Below are positions 11,113 to 21,047 of a stretch of 64,000 bases of DNA, piece by piece (the stretch's first letter is position 1; each line of letters opens with the position of its first letter). The notes beneath the pieces were generated by a model. It was not told the DNA's origin. It ran no database searches and worked only from the letters and a program-made list of their open reading frames with translations. Source of the DNA: Ditylenchus dipsaci (taxonomy: Eukaryota; Nematoda; Chromadorea; Rhabditida; Anguinidae); the NCBI GenBank assembly GCA_004194705.1, contig SADC01000588.1, positions 1 through 64,000 on the forward strand, given 5' to 3'. The translations under genes were made by a program, and so were the position numbers.

Positions 11113-12255
11113 ATGAATGCATACTTTTTGCACCGTGACCAATACGAGAGATATTACAACTGCTCCGCTTACGATGTGGACTCCATTGCCGTGTCTGAGC
11201 GGGTTCATTTCTGGACGGGTGTAAGCCAGATGGTCATAGCAACTGTGTTTGAGGTTACCTTTTCATATAACGGTTTAGCTGATAATCACGTTTTGAAAAA
11301 TTTTGAACACGGAGTTTTTGGAATAGAAAAATATTTGACTTGACTGGAAATGACCGGATTTTTTGCTCTTGTGTCAGAACTTCTTATTTAAACCTCTTAT
11401 TCGCTAAGTCAGCTTTTACTAGCTTTAGCAGGATTTATCGAACAGCAATTCTGTAACCAAAATCATTCGAATGAAGGCAAATTCAACAAAACTGGATCAC
11501 GAAAATTTATATTTGAAACTGGATGAATGGCCTACGGCTGAAAAACTGGATTATGAAAAAAATTCAAATGACTCATCTGAACAATTATCTAGTAATTTTT
11601 TTGCAGAGCCGAAAACTGACTACGAAAAAAACTGAAAATGAAAAAATTGCAATACATAAAATGATAGGCTCTATATGTCTTGGTGTTGCACCGGTCAAAT
11701 GCAAGCCTACTTCAACATATATGGTGCAGTCTACTGCACTCATTCTCTGCTCAATCAATTTGCTGGAACTATGAGAATGGGTGAATGCTTTGAAAAATTT
11801 CAAACCTTTGAAATTTTTTGTCTTTGGTTGATCAGTGGAGTAGCTGGTGGATTCCTTGCAGATCCACATGTAGGTTATTTGCCATAGGATGAGTATGTAA
11901 GCACTTTATACAATTTAATAAAAGGATTTTTAAATCAAAATTGGTAAATTTGACATAGTTTTAAAAAAGGCTTCCAACGGATATGAAAAAAAATGAATAT
12001 CAGATTTTGGATATTTTCAATAAAATAAAAAATTTTAATTTTTTACGATAAAAAATTCCCAAAATTGAAAGTAAAAGAATATCCGATGCATTCCTTTTTG
12101 AGAACACTACAACTTTGAAATATTTCTAAAGATATTACTCGAAGCAAATTATTTAGTTCTTCCAAACAGGGACTTTATTCACAATCAGGTCATAGCATTT
12201 TCGCTGGTCATCGTCTATACCTTTGTAGGAATTCACATGTTTAAACCAAAACAAG
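11113..12255 (+). pseudogene. Srt-class serpentine receptor pseudogene, copy A1
   Basis: Srt proteins are nematode seven-transmembrane G-protein-coupled chemoreceptors. Exon 1 (11113-11253, 47 codons) carries a typical Srt N terminus with HRDQYERYYNCSAYDVDSIA and the start of TM1, ending at GAG|GTTACC. A second exon (about 11640-11779) has the TM2-TM3 region including YFNIYGAVYCTHSLLNQFAG, reached only after a frame change. A third (about 11836-11896) matches the TM4-TM5 loop, GGFLADPHVGYLP, followed by TAG where copies A2 and B2 have CAG. A fourth (from 12170) has the TM5 exon with a 1-base loss relative to B1. The nonsense codon and frameshifts make it a pseudogene. No other copy in the window preserves the start exon. 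Confidence 0.7.
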
Positions 12256-12819
12256 AAAATATTATTTTAGGTCAGTATAGCAAGTTTTTTGAGAAATGTT
12301 TTTCTGTCCCGTACATGTTTTAGTTTACATGATTATCAATTTTATGATCATTCATAGTTCTTTAACCAGATAGGAAAATAATTATTAAAAAATAAATCAA
12401 AAAATGATATTGAAAAACGAGAAACGAAATATATAAGTAAATCATGCAGTTTATCTCAAACTAGGGTTTATATCATTATTTAATTCTCATAAATTTACTT
12501 AAAGGGCCATCGCCGTCTCTGACGACAGTTGTTATCCGCCAATTCAAAAAAAATTCTTGTGAAATATAAGTTTAGTAATGAAAAATTAACAAAATTGAAG
12601 CATAAGGTATTTAAAAAAACAATTAACATAAAATAGAAAGTAATCATGCGAAACGCCAATCATAGGCTGCATCGAAAAAGTTTGATCGACAACTCCATTC
12701 AAGTCTACAACCCTCTGTTGATGTAAGAGAAAAAAATATACTCTAGTGTCATATAAATGACAGAAATTAAGCATAATATAGGATAAGTATTTAACATAAT
12801 GGTTTAAAAAATAGAAAAA

Positions 12820-13165
12820 AGTTGATATGATGTGGTGGAACTCTCTATCGAAAATAAAGGTTTTCGACCACTCTCAACCAACAGAACCTTTGCGGAATTT
12901 AGGTGATACTTTTCGTAATTTCGTTTTCACTTTGGCATAAAACGCTCTAAATTGTGGGCACAACAAGGGCTATCAATTTCGCACAAACTTGCAGCAGAGT
13001 GATTGTAGTTGCACATAGAATTCATGATTTCCCGCCAAAGATTCCGTTTGTGGATATTGTTGTTTCTGACACTAAAATGATTGCATTTTGAATTTGTTTT
13101 CACATCTGACCAGAAAATCGGTCGATAATTTTTTTTTCGTTTTGAGCGCCAATGAAATTCTCCAA
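12820..13165 (-). pseudogene. recurrent minus-strand ORF with NHSAASLC motif, block A
   Basis: On the minus strand the sequence reads MNSMCNYNHSAASLCEID and then CAHNLERFMPK, interrupted here by stops. The same words are open for 120 codons in B (28022-28384), decayed in E (about 48060-48370), and recognisable in the D blocks (22150-22260, 37826-38050, 44964-45326). This is the only peptide-like stretch kept in frame between the A-type and D-type blocks, which suggests an ancestral exon. No family is recognised. Confidence 0.3.
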
Positions 13166-13540
13166 ATTCGAAAAAAAGATGCTCTAAGAGATTTTCGCGT
13201 CACCTAGGCGATTCTGTAGTTAAGCGAGAGTTTTTTCATATAATATTTTTCAAGAAATATGAAAACCCTACAATTTTTCTTTAAAACATGTCTCCAAAAC
13301 CTCACAAAATGAAAAAAAACTTGGAATAAGAATAAAAAATTCAAGTTATTTCAATAAAGTTAAATTGTTAAAATTAAATTGTTAAAATTAAGTCAAAAGC
13401 AGGCAATCAGAAGCTTTTGTCTAGATAATTTAATAAACAATTATATTATATTTTCAATTCATATTTATACTTAACATAAAAAACTTTGAATTGTCTTTGT
13501 GAAATACATTTATCTAAACAATATTTAATTGATTTGTTTA

Positions 13541-13609
13541 CAGTAGACGCTCTCTATTACAACTCGGTTTAGCCGGTCCCTTGAAAGTCGTTATAGACAG
13601 CGACGACTG
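13541..13609. mobile_element. deleted pogo-like MITE, block A copy
   Basis: Starts CAGTAGACGCTCTCTATTAC and ends GCGACGACTG. The same 69-bp form is at 28747-28815. In block E the corresponding element (48754-49907) is longer and keeps internal sequence, so the A and B form is an internal-deletion product. Confidence 0.65.
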
Positions 13610-13939
13610 CACTTGATATTCAAATAATTTGAAAATATATTTTTAACACACAAAACGCGGATAGCTACTTTATAGTTCTGCAATGAAAATTTTTAAGAAC
13701 TATCAAAATCATAATTGATTTAAAAACATTGTATGTAACCAAAAACTTTATTTGTTAAAATTTGTCTTATTTTATTTTCAAATTAGCTTTAAAAATTGCA
13801 TGCATCGGATTACAGACTCTATAGCTCTACAAAAACCAAAACAATTTTTGTTTATTCGAAACGTTCATTTTTCTATCATATTAGTTATCAAATTAGAATT
13901 TAATTTATTAACAAAAGGCTATAGGCGAGTGTCGATATA

Positions 13940-14303
13940 TAGGGTGCTTCAAGAAATCCGCAGGATTTGAAATGGCTATAACTTTTTTTCTAGCCCGTTT
14001 TTCGAATTTCTGTAAACGCCAATCGTTTTCTCTTGACGGGCATTTTGTTTTTCGGAAAAAAATTTTTTCGAAAATTTCGACTTTTTTGCCTTGGTCCCCC
14101 TATGGTCCAAAAAGATGACAATTGATTATTTTGGACCATAGGGGGGACCAAGGCAAAAAAGTCAAAATTTTCGAAAAATTTTTTTTCCGAAAAACAAAAA
14201 TTCCCGTCAAGAGAAAACGATTGGCGTTTACAGAAATTCGAAAAACGGTCTAGAAAAAAAGTTATGACCATTTCAAATCCTGCGGATTTCTTGAAACACC
14301 CTG
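13940..14303. mobile_element. palindromic Tc1/mariner-type MITE, present only in A
   Basis: 364 bp; left end TAGGGTGCTTCAAGAAATCC, right end CTTGAAACACCCTG, TA duplicated at 13938-13939 and 14304-14305. Nearly the whole element is palindromic around GGTCCCCC...GGGGGGACC. Blocks B (29131-29138) and E (about 50226-50234) have the uninterrupted target GTCGATATATATCGAC, so the ends and the TA duplication are read directly. Confidence 0.9.
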
Positions 14304-14364
14304 TATATCGACACTCGATTCAAGGACATCTCGAAAAGTTTGTTCCCACGTAGGGTCCGACACT

Positions 14365-14550
14365 TTTGAGAGTCTGTTCTCAAATATCGCAAGAATTCCG
14401 GTTTCGCCGATCGTTTTTCAAAACTTAAAAATCCCTGTCTTCAAATCGAGGTTTTGCTTTTAATATGATGAATATGCATTTTGTTTGAAAAACAATCGGC
14501 AAAATCGGAATCCTTGCGATATTTGCAACCAGACTGTCAAAAAAAAACTG
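14365..14550. repeat. inverted-repeat element in blocks A, B and E
   Basis: Left arm GAGTCTGTTCTCAAATATCG...TTTCGCCGATCG; right arm CGATTGTTT...GCAACCAGACTG reversed. Paralogues at about 29197-29372 and 50294-50465. Present in all three blocks, so it is older than their duplication. Non-coding. Confidence 0.6.
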
Positions 14551-14689
14551 CTGAAAATTTTCAAAAGAGACTTTATAGCTCTGCAAAAAACTAAATTAAT
14601 TTTGTTAGTTAGTAAAGTTTAACTTTTATTAATATATCAATTATCAAGTTATATTTTTTCATAAGCAATCGGCTTTTTTTTCTTCTTTG

Positions 14690-15300
14690 CTTTTAAAGTA
14701 TTAACTAGAGCTTGCCCGCCCTATGGGCGGGTTCTATTTTCCGCTGATGTTCTCGAATTATTCTTCGTTTTATTTTCCGCTGATTTTTTCGTAGTCTTTT
14801 TCGATTCATTTCTCGTTGATGTTTATGTAATATTTTTCAATCTTGTTTGTATCTTTTTTAAAATTCTCCCCTTTTATGTTTTGAAAAATCATGAAAGGCT
14901 TAAATTTTATCTGTTTTTTAATTGGAGTTCCATTCAAATACTTGGACGATTTACAAAATGAAAAACAATACCTAAAACTTAATCGTGAGGATTTTTAAGA
15001 GAGTCAACTGCTCCAAAAAAGACCACGACGATTAATAATTATGATTTTCATGATAGAAATAGTTTAGAGATTATTTTTGAGAAAAGAAACATGACACAGT
15101 GACATCAAAGGAGTTTATCTGATGGCACAGAGGTTGAATTGAGACCGTAGTGTAGCGGTTTACTGCATGCTTCCAGCATCTTAGACCATTTTTTCTAACT
15201 CAAACTTCACGCATAGAAAAATTTTAAGACCTTTGATATTTTAGCAAAAAACAGTCACATGTTATCAAGAATGCTTGACACAGTCTTTCCCTCTTGCGAG
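14690..15300. other. non-coding part of block A with tRNA-like relic
   Basis: Contains a compact GCCCGCCCTATGGGCGGG hairpin (about 14713-14731) and a tRNA-like stretch at about 15139-15180 (GTAGTGTAGCGGTTTACTGC and later CCAGCATCTTAGACC) without a good B box. The same sequences are in block B at about 29548-29566 and 29975-30015. No gene. Confidence 0.4.
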
Positions 15301-16237
15301 ATTCACAAAAAGTTCGTTTTGAGCCGCGTGATGGAATTGCTGTTTCAGTGATGTGGTACATAGAAACTACGCTAAACGTACTACTGGCTCAAAACGCTAC
15401 TTGATCCTGTCAAGCTCTCGTCTAGCTTCCATTTTTACTGAAAAGATTTTGTACATGTGGTTGGTGGGCATAACGATCTATTCTTAGTGATGACTTGGTA
15501 CACTCCCACCATGCTATTCAGTGGAGTAGCTGGTGGATTTCTTGCAGATCCACATGTCGGTTATTTGCCTCAGGATGAGTATGTAAGCACTCAAAGAAAT
15601 TTAATAAAAAGTTTTTTTTAATAAAAAGCTGAAATTTTTGCAGTTTATGGTTCTGGAACAGGCATCCAGCGGATATGGAAAATATTGGATATCAGATTTT
15701 GGATATTTTCGATAAATTGAAAAAAATAAAAAATTTATCATAAAAATTATGAAATTAGTAATTTTTCGGAAATCGGATGTAAAAAGATATCCGATGCAGC
15801 CTTTTCTAAAAACACTGAAACTTTGAAATATTTCTAAAAATATTACTCGAAGTACATTATTTAGTTTTTCCAAACAGGGACTTTTATTCACAATCAAGTC
15901 ATAGCATTTTCGCTTGTCATCGTCTATACCTTTGTAGGAGTCCATATGTTTAAGCAAAGAAAGACAACCGGAATGTCGTGGTTGGTCAAAAGGCTGCCGA
16001 AGACTACAGCGTAAGCACTTTACACAAGTTTAATCGAAAATAGTTGCTCTACAAACATTCGCATCTCTGTTTAAAAGAGCCGAAATTCTTCTAATTTCAA
16101 ATTAATTTAGATGTTTCTCCAAATTTCAATTATCATCTTTTTGGCTTTCGGTACAGCGATGGGTTATCCCTATGGTCGCTTCATTGAGAGCTTTTACTTT
16201 AATGTGATTACGTCGTACTTTTTTATTTTTTTTCAAG
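15300..16237 (+). pseudogene. Srt-class serpentine receptor pseudogene, copy A2
   Basis: Three recognisable exons. Exon a (about 15320-15582) covers TM3 (VSVMWYIETTLNVLLA), then after a 1-base frame change RYLILSSSRLASIFTEKILY (end of TM3 and TM4), and the loop FSGVAGGFLADPHVGYLPQD, ending at GTAAGC. A lost AT dinucleotide near 15484 creates a stop that B2 lacks. Exon b (15878-16010) has TM5, HNQVIAFSLVIVYTFVGVHM, with a 1-base loss in the K-rich tail. Exon c (16111-16237) encodes TM6, MFLQISIIIFLAFGTAMGYP, and is open. No TM7 exon was found. The intron 3' of exon a shares its sequence with the A1 intron, so A1 and A2 come from one duplicated gene. Confidence 0.75.
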
Positions 16238-16314
16238 GTATTGACTTTTTATAAATAAGGTTTTTGACCATATGTGGATTGAGATCTTCTAAATTTTCTA
16301 AACTTAAAATTTCA

Positions 16315-16640
16315 CAGCTCCTAGTTGCCGAAGCCTGGCGCCCTTTTATACCAAGGATAGCGCCTGTTTCTATACCGGCGCCGCACGGTTTTTCAAATAG
16401 CTCTGACATTTTCAAATTGAAACAGTATGTTTTTTAGTATTGGTCGCATCGAACTTAGATCCTGGTGGCAACAAACAAATAATTATAATAATATAATTAT
16501 AACAATGATATAATCGTATATAACAAATTAACAATTATATCACACACCGTTTCACTTTTCTGACGCCGGCGCCGCCACGACATTCTCGAATAATTTTGAG
16601 AAAAATCGACTCTCACGTCGATTTTTGTGGCGTGAAATTA
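16315..16640. mobile_element. GC-rich hAT-like element fragment, block A
   Basis: GGCGCC-rich ends (about 16330-16395 and 16560-16585) flank AT-rich sequence with TTAGATCCTGGTGGCAACAA, which closely matches the interior of the element at 55.23-55.65 kb. Paralogue at about 31150-31460. Terminal repeats and duplication not resolved. Confidence 0.45.
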
Positions 16641-17190
16641 TATGGACCGTTCTCTCGAAATATAAATTAGGGTTAATTTTACTTTAGTTTACTGAAGTAA
16701 TTTCACTTCAGTATATTTAATGGAATTTCGGTAGTCTAATTGGAGTTTAGTGTTCCAAAAAAAATTTAGTAGTCGAATTAAAATAAGCAGTCCAATGGTA
16801 ATTCAGTAGTCTAATAAAAATTCAGTAGTTCAATAAGTTAAAGTATCTAAAAAAGGAATAAGGGCTGTAATGGAAGGGGAGGGGAAGAAAATAATAGGGC
16901 CGCTTATTTTGGCTTTTTCGTACCATGTTTTTCGACTTAGGTCATGACAAAAAGAGACTCTATTGAGTTTCCTTCACAGCTCTTCGCCTTTTTGTGGCTT
17001 TTATATACATGTGAACTCTATACAGCTTGAGTACTTCACAATAACAAAAGATGAAATATTAAATATATTTTGAACATTGAATATATTGGAGTACCAATGT
17101 TCTATTGGGCTACTAAATAACTATTGGACTATTGAATTAACATTGGACTATAAAAGTTACATTGAGCTACTCCAGTGCGGTTCAGACTAC
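16640..17190. other. non-coding part of block A
   Basis: Contains a cluster of short AGTAGTCTAATT/CAGTAGTCCAAT words (about 16730-16840) and ATTGGACTATTGAA words near 17080-17160, duplicated in block B at 31.55-31.99 kb. No gene. Confidence 0.4.
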
Positions 17191-17193
17191 AGG

Positions 17194-17445
17194 GTGCATA
17201 AAAAAACGCGACAACATATAAAAAAATTCGTAGGACGGGTTTTGCTCGGTCGATTTCCGAATTTTCGGGTCATATCTATCGATTATTTACTATAACGAAA
17301 CAATAAAAATAATAACTAGATACATTATTATTTAAAATGCCTTCCTGCTGCGGCAATATCTCAGTCATTCTAATCTCAGTCATTCTCTGAAATTATAGAA
17401 GAATAAACACAGCTACGGTAATATGACAAAAATCTTAAAGTTACA
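17194..17445. mobile_element. truncated extra copy of mariner-like M2, block A only
   Basis: Repeats the M2 left end (CAGGGTGCATAAAAAAACGC) and a shortened interior, then the upstream host sequence TTACATTGAGCTACTCCAGT begins again before the fuller M2 copy at 17474. Block B has only one copy, so this is a local tandem duplication in A. Confidence 0.6.
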
Positions 17446-18108
17446 TTGAGCTACTCCAGTGCGGTTCAGACTACAGGGTGCATAAAAAAACGCGACAACA
17501 TATAAAAAAATTCGTAGATTTCCGAATTGTCGGGTCATATCTATCGAAAATTCGCAAAATCCAACTGTGCACAACAACCCAAAAACTTTACCAACCTTTA
17601 TTTACTATAACGAAACAATAAAAAAAATTAACTAGAGACATTATTATTTAGAATGCCTTCCTGCTGCGGCAATACATGCACCTAGCCTTCTTGAAACGAT
17701 GAACTAACATGAATAAAAAAACCTGTCCGAAAACAGCCGCAGTTAAAATGACTCACGAAAAACGCCGATTTGCTTAGCCAGCTTGCGAGTCAAATTTTTG
17801 TCAGACGACGGATTTGAAAATATTGCTAAAATCACAGCCAACTGTTGATTATATGCAGTCGCAGTTTTTCTTCTGCCAGAGCCAGCGCGATTTTTGTTAG
17901 AACCGGTTGCTTCAATGCGATTGACTGCATACCTCACTGTTAATTGGCTGACATTGAAAAATTAAGCAATATGACTGATAGGCTCTCCACTTTGACACAG
18001 ACGAACGAAAGCAAATCGGAGTACTTGTTTTCTAATCTCAGTCATTCTCTAAAATTATAGGAGAATAAACAAAGCTACGGTAATATGACAAAAAATTTTA
18101 AAATATTA

Positions 18109-18339
18109 GGTCGTGTCAAAAGTTCGGTCGTTCTATTTCAAAAGCAATATTTCTGGCGTTGTGTTTTTACCATAGATTTTTTTACTATTTTTCAAAAGTT
18201 TACCACTCATTTTGTAGCTGAGAATCCTGGCTACAAAACGAGTGGTAAACTTTTGAAAAATGTTAAAAAAATCTATGGTGAAAACACAACGCCACAAATA
18301 TTGCTTTTGAAATAAAACGACCAAACTTTTGACACGACC
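18109..18339. mobile_element. fold-back MITE with GGTCGTGTCAAAAGTT ends
   Basis: 231 bp and almost fully palindromic; ends GGTCGTGTCAAAAGTTCGG and CTTTTGACACGACC, flanked by TA. It sits inside M2. The B copy runs from about 32828 to 33059, and its right end opens block C (about 38917). The two chance ORFs on opposite strands here are mirror images of each other, which simply reflects the palindrome. Confidence 0.75.
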
Positions 18340-18343
18340 TAAT

Positions 18344-18514
18344 CAGGGTGGCCAGATGCAAATCTTCAAAGCAGGATTTTGATGTCGAAAAGCAGGATTT
18401 TGAAACAAAAAATCTGCAAAAAGCAGGAATGAACATAAAATTTCTATAAAATTCCTGCTTTTTCACTGTCAAAAGCAGGAAATTCCTGCTAAAGCAGGAC
18501 ATCTGGCCACCCTG
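18344..18514. mobile_element. hAT-type MITE with AGCAGGA repeats, block A copy
   Basis: 171 bp with ends CAGGGTGGCCAGATG and CATCTGGCCACCCTG, and a perfect 8-bp duplication GACCTAAT (18336-18343, 18515-18522). The interior repeats AAAGCAGGATTTTG. Block B has the same insertion at 33064-33234; block C has the single uninterrupted GACCTAAT at 38944-38951. Confidence 0.9.
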
Positions 18515-18978
18515 GACCTAATACAATGGCACACAAAACAGAAAAAAATTAAAAGTGGTCAAATTTTCTTGATGCAACCTGTACTAAACTCTGACTGGAC
18601 TACTAAAATATTTTCGGACTACAAAACTTCTTTTAAACCACTGAAGTGCGATAGTAACAACTGCAAAAATATAAAATTTCATCAACTGTAGATATTTTTG
18701 ATGTGCATTGAGCGCTTTCAAACTGAATAATAACATCGTTTTTTTCCTAGATATAAAATTTCACACGGAAATAATCAATTTATTTATAGGCAGCCCGTCT
18801 TTAATCTATATTATGTACAATAGACCTGTTAGAAGAGAGCTGCACGTCTTACTCGGAGAATACGCACACATAGTAGAGTGAATACAACTACAACAAGAAG
18901 TACCCAATCATCTGATCAGAATATCGGAAAACCAGATTTGCACACTATTAAGTATAATCAAAAATATTAATTAATATA

Positions 18979-20024
18979 CAGGGTGAATCACCTATTTCCA
19001 AATTTTTCTTTTTGATACATTGGTTACTTATTTCTATATTTTTTTAAAAGTCTTATACCACTCGAAAGCTCTGCTTTTAGAAAATTTTTCGACTTTAAAA
19101 GCTTCGTTAAATGTTTTTTGAATAAAAAGATCTGTTAGTTCTAACTCAAGGACAGTTTTTTGGAAACTTCTTTTTTTGAAATTACGATTTTTTAAAAAAG
19201 TCAACATAATAGCAAAATAAACAATTTCCAATTGATTCAATTAATTTCCACATGAGCACCTTCGTTCTCGGAGAGCAAACGCAGACGCCTTTCATAGCTC
19301 TCAATACTAGAGATAGAGTTCCAAAATGCCCAAGGAAATTTCACGAATCAAAATATTTAAGGGTTTGAAAAAGATAGCTCTTACTTTTTTTCCACTCCTG
19401 AATATCTATTTCCGAACAATTGTATATATTATTTCGTGAAGTTTGATTGCTTGTTAGAAAGCTAAGATTCTAAGCTACAAAAATACTAGAAAATTTGAAA
19501 ATGAAAACAAGAAGTCCGAGAGAAATGTAAATGAAAAATTAGTCGGAAAAAAGAGAAAAAAAATTTATTTTTCGAGATATATATATGTCTTTTACAAGAA
19601 AAGAGACTAAGAAACCATGACAAAGACAATGTCCAAAACAACCTTGATGCTTGGTCTTTTCGTCCACTCGACGATTTCTTTCTCGCCCGTTGAACTTAGT
19701 GTACCAATCCCATTCGGCACCTTAGCATCTCTCCCGAGTTCTCTTCTGAAAAAACGCCAAATGCTGACACGCTTTTGCCCTCCTCGATGAACTATTCGAC
19801 GCAATTTGCTTTGTCTTCAGCTGTATTAACCATATCTAAAAGAAGAAAAATTAACTTTTTGGTCAAACACGTTTTTAACAAAGATCACAGCAACACAAAA
19901 AAAAGAAGTTCGATGTCATTCGCTTTCCGATTTACTCATCTTTTAATTTAAAAAATTATAAATATCTGAGAAATGAAAAATTTGTGGCCGAAATTTGATG
20001 GTTCGTTTATGTTGCCCAACCCTG
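18979..20024 (-). pseudogene. M1: DNA transposon with CENP-B/pogo-like HTH remnant, block A copy
   Basis: Ends CAGGGTGAATCACCTATTTC and GTTGCCCAACCCTG, with TA flanks (18977-18978, 20025-20026). A minus-strand ORF (19607-19804) reads VSIWRFFRRELGRD and then GIGTLSSTGEKEIVEWTKRP. The latter resembles the 'G-x-x-T-x-L-S-x-x-E-E-x-x-L-V-x-W' segment of CENP-B-type helix-turn-helix domains in pogo/Tc5-like transposases. The catalytic part is not recognisable and the element is broken. Copies: 39395-40439 (block C, full length) and 33698 to about 34280 (block B, truncated). Confidence 0.5.
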
Positions 20025-20159
20025 TATATTTACTTGTAAATCCAATATTATGATATTTCTGCTCTCGCGCTCTTTGTTTGATATTTTTCAAAAAGACATT
20101 TTTGCCTTTTATACTATATTATACCATACCCGAATGCTATTCATACTGTACCCGGATCA

Positions 20160-20545
20160 ATTTTTTAGGAGTGACTTAAAAGCATTTTTGAATCAAAATC
20201 ATAACATATAGGCGTGCGCATCTTAACTTCTAGCCCCTAAGCCTCCTTCGGAGGCGCAGGAGACTTCAAGTACTATTGATGAAAGTACCCTTGGTACTCT
20301 TGATCATAAAGTGCACACAGAGTCTATTTTTGCCACGGCTCGAACTGAAGAACATAGTAGATCAATGAATAAATGATCAAAAAGAGTTTGAAAAAATGGT
20401 CTTCTATTTTTCCCTTTTTTTTGAAATACAGCCATTGGTTGCTTTGAAATTGCTTTTTTGGTCTTTTATAGTTAAGATATCAGTCACGGATGACTTTTAG
20501 ACACTCCTAAAAAATCATGATTTGAGGGGAGGGGGGGGTTGAGGT
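20160..20545. repeat. dispersed repeat shared with 51.69-51.96 kb
   Basis: Shares TACTCTTGATCATAAA, CTATTTTTGCCACGGCT, CTTTTTTGGTCTTTT and a terminal TTTTTAGACRCTCC segment with 51.69-51.96 kb. Contains a hairpin of CTCCTTCGGAGG near 20251. Non-coding. Confidence 0.5.
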
Positions 20546-20576
20546 TTGAAATAAAATTTTATTATTATGTAATAAG

Positions 20577-20726
20577 TCAGAAGATGGTTTGACAGTGGTA
20601 AAATGCTGTTTTCTTGGGTATTTTTTGAGTTTTGGCAAATAATTGATTTCACCAAAACTCGATTTTGCCAAAACTCAAAAATACCCAAAAAACAGCATTT
20701 TACCACTGTCAAACCATCTTCAGCAT
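20577..20726. repeat. 150-bp near-perfect palindrome
   Basis: Left arm TCAGAAGATGGTTTGACAGT continuing through AAAATGCTGTTTTCTTGGG; the right arm is its inverse ending ACTGTCAAACCATCTTC. A short ACCAAAACTCGATTTTG loop lies between. Probably a small fold-back MITE; target duplication not resolved. Confidence 0.65.
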
Positions 20727-21045
20727 AGCCGAATCAATTCAGAAAACAGGTTTTGCAACATAAAAAAGGTAAAAAATTTTTTGATCCAAGTGGACGACCA
20801 CTTGATTTGGTTAGTTCAGACTAAAATTTTTGAAAACCACATAAACCTACAATTGCCAGTGATTAAGCCGATCGGACCTGAATTCTGATCCGCTCAATCG
20901 AATTTTCGCAAAAAGTTTACCCCCCCCCTTTAGTAAACCCCCCAAAAACCAACTCAGAAAAAAGTATTTTGCGGGAAGATCAAATTGCGGTGAGAAAAAA
21001 ATAATTTGCGGTGCATTCGCAGTGTATTTGCGGTGTGAAAAAAAT
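20727..21045. other. non-coding junction between blocks A and D1
   Basis: Joins the preceding palindrome to block D1. Contains C-runs and GTGCGGTG-like words. No gene or repeat with a clear second copy. Confidence 0.35.
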
Positions 21046-21047
21046 AT

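Larger units (their letters stand above)
17474..18581 (-). pseudogene. M2: Tc1/mariner-like deletion derivative, block A copy
   Basis: Ends CAGGGTGCATAAAAAAACGC and TTGATGCAACCTG with TA on each side. The minus strand encodes a helix-turn-helix region (PISHIA, FNVSQLTVRYAVNRIEATG) followed by the GSGRRKT linker typical of Tc1/mariner N termini (about 18020-17743). A few bases on lies the C-terminal tail (CIAAAGRHSK near 17660). The DDE catalytic region between them is missing, so it is not autonomous. Two later insertions lie in its transposase-distal end (18109-18339, 18344-18514). The paralogue in B is 32024-33301. Confidence 0.7.
11500..20160. repeat. segmental duplication block A
   Basis: About 8.6 kb that reappears, in the same order, at 26.93-34.3 kb (block B). 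The far right part (from about 18325) is also at 38.92-40.55 kb (block C), and the 12.5-14.7 kb part at 47.74-50.7 kb (block E). A and B differ by scattered substitutions, small indels and several clean transposon insertions. A uniquely has the MITE 13940-14303, a ~250-bp internal duplication at 17.19-17.44 kb, and Srt exons near 11.7-11.9 kb that B has lost. Limits and identity were judged by eye. Confidence 0.8.

Noticed and set aside
13990..14271. 93-codon minus-strand ORF with mirrored sequence
   Set aside because: Lies wholly in the palindromic MITE 13940-14303; both strands read almost the same.
15338..15347. CTGTTTCAGT near 15340 as a piRNA (21U-RNA) upstream motif
   Set aside because: A single match to a degenerate motif with no cluster of further motifs at the expected spacing; it also lies inside an Srt pseudogene exon.
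16233..16415. Minus-strand ORF over the GC-rich island as a gene
   Set aside because: It spans the end of an Srt exon and a GC-rich element fragment; no splice sites or domain.
18085..18324. Pair of similar ORFs on opposite strands (FQKQYFWRCVFTIDFF)
   Set aside because: Caused by the fold-back MITE 18109-18339; the two strands encode the same arm.
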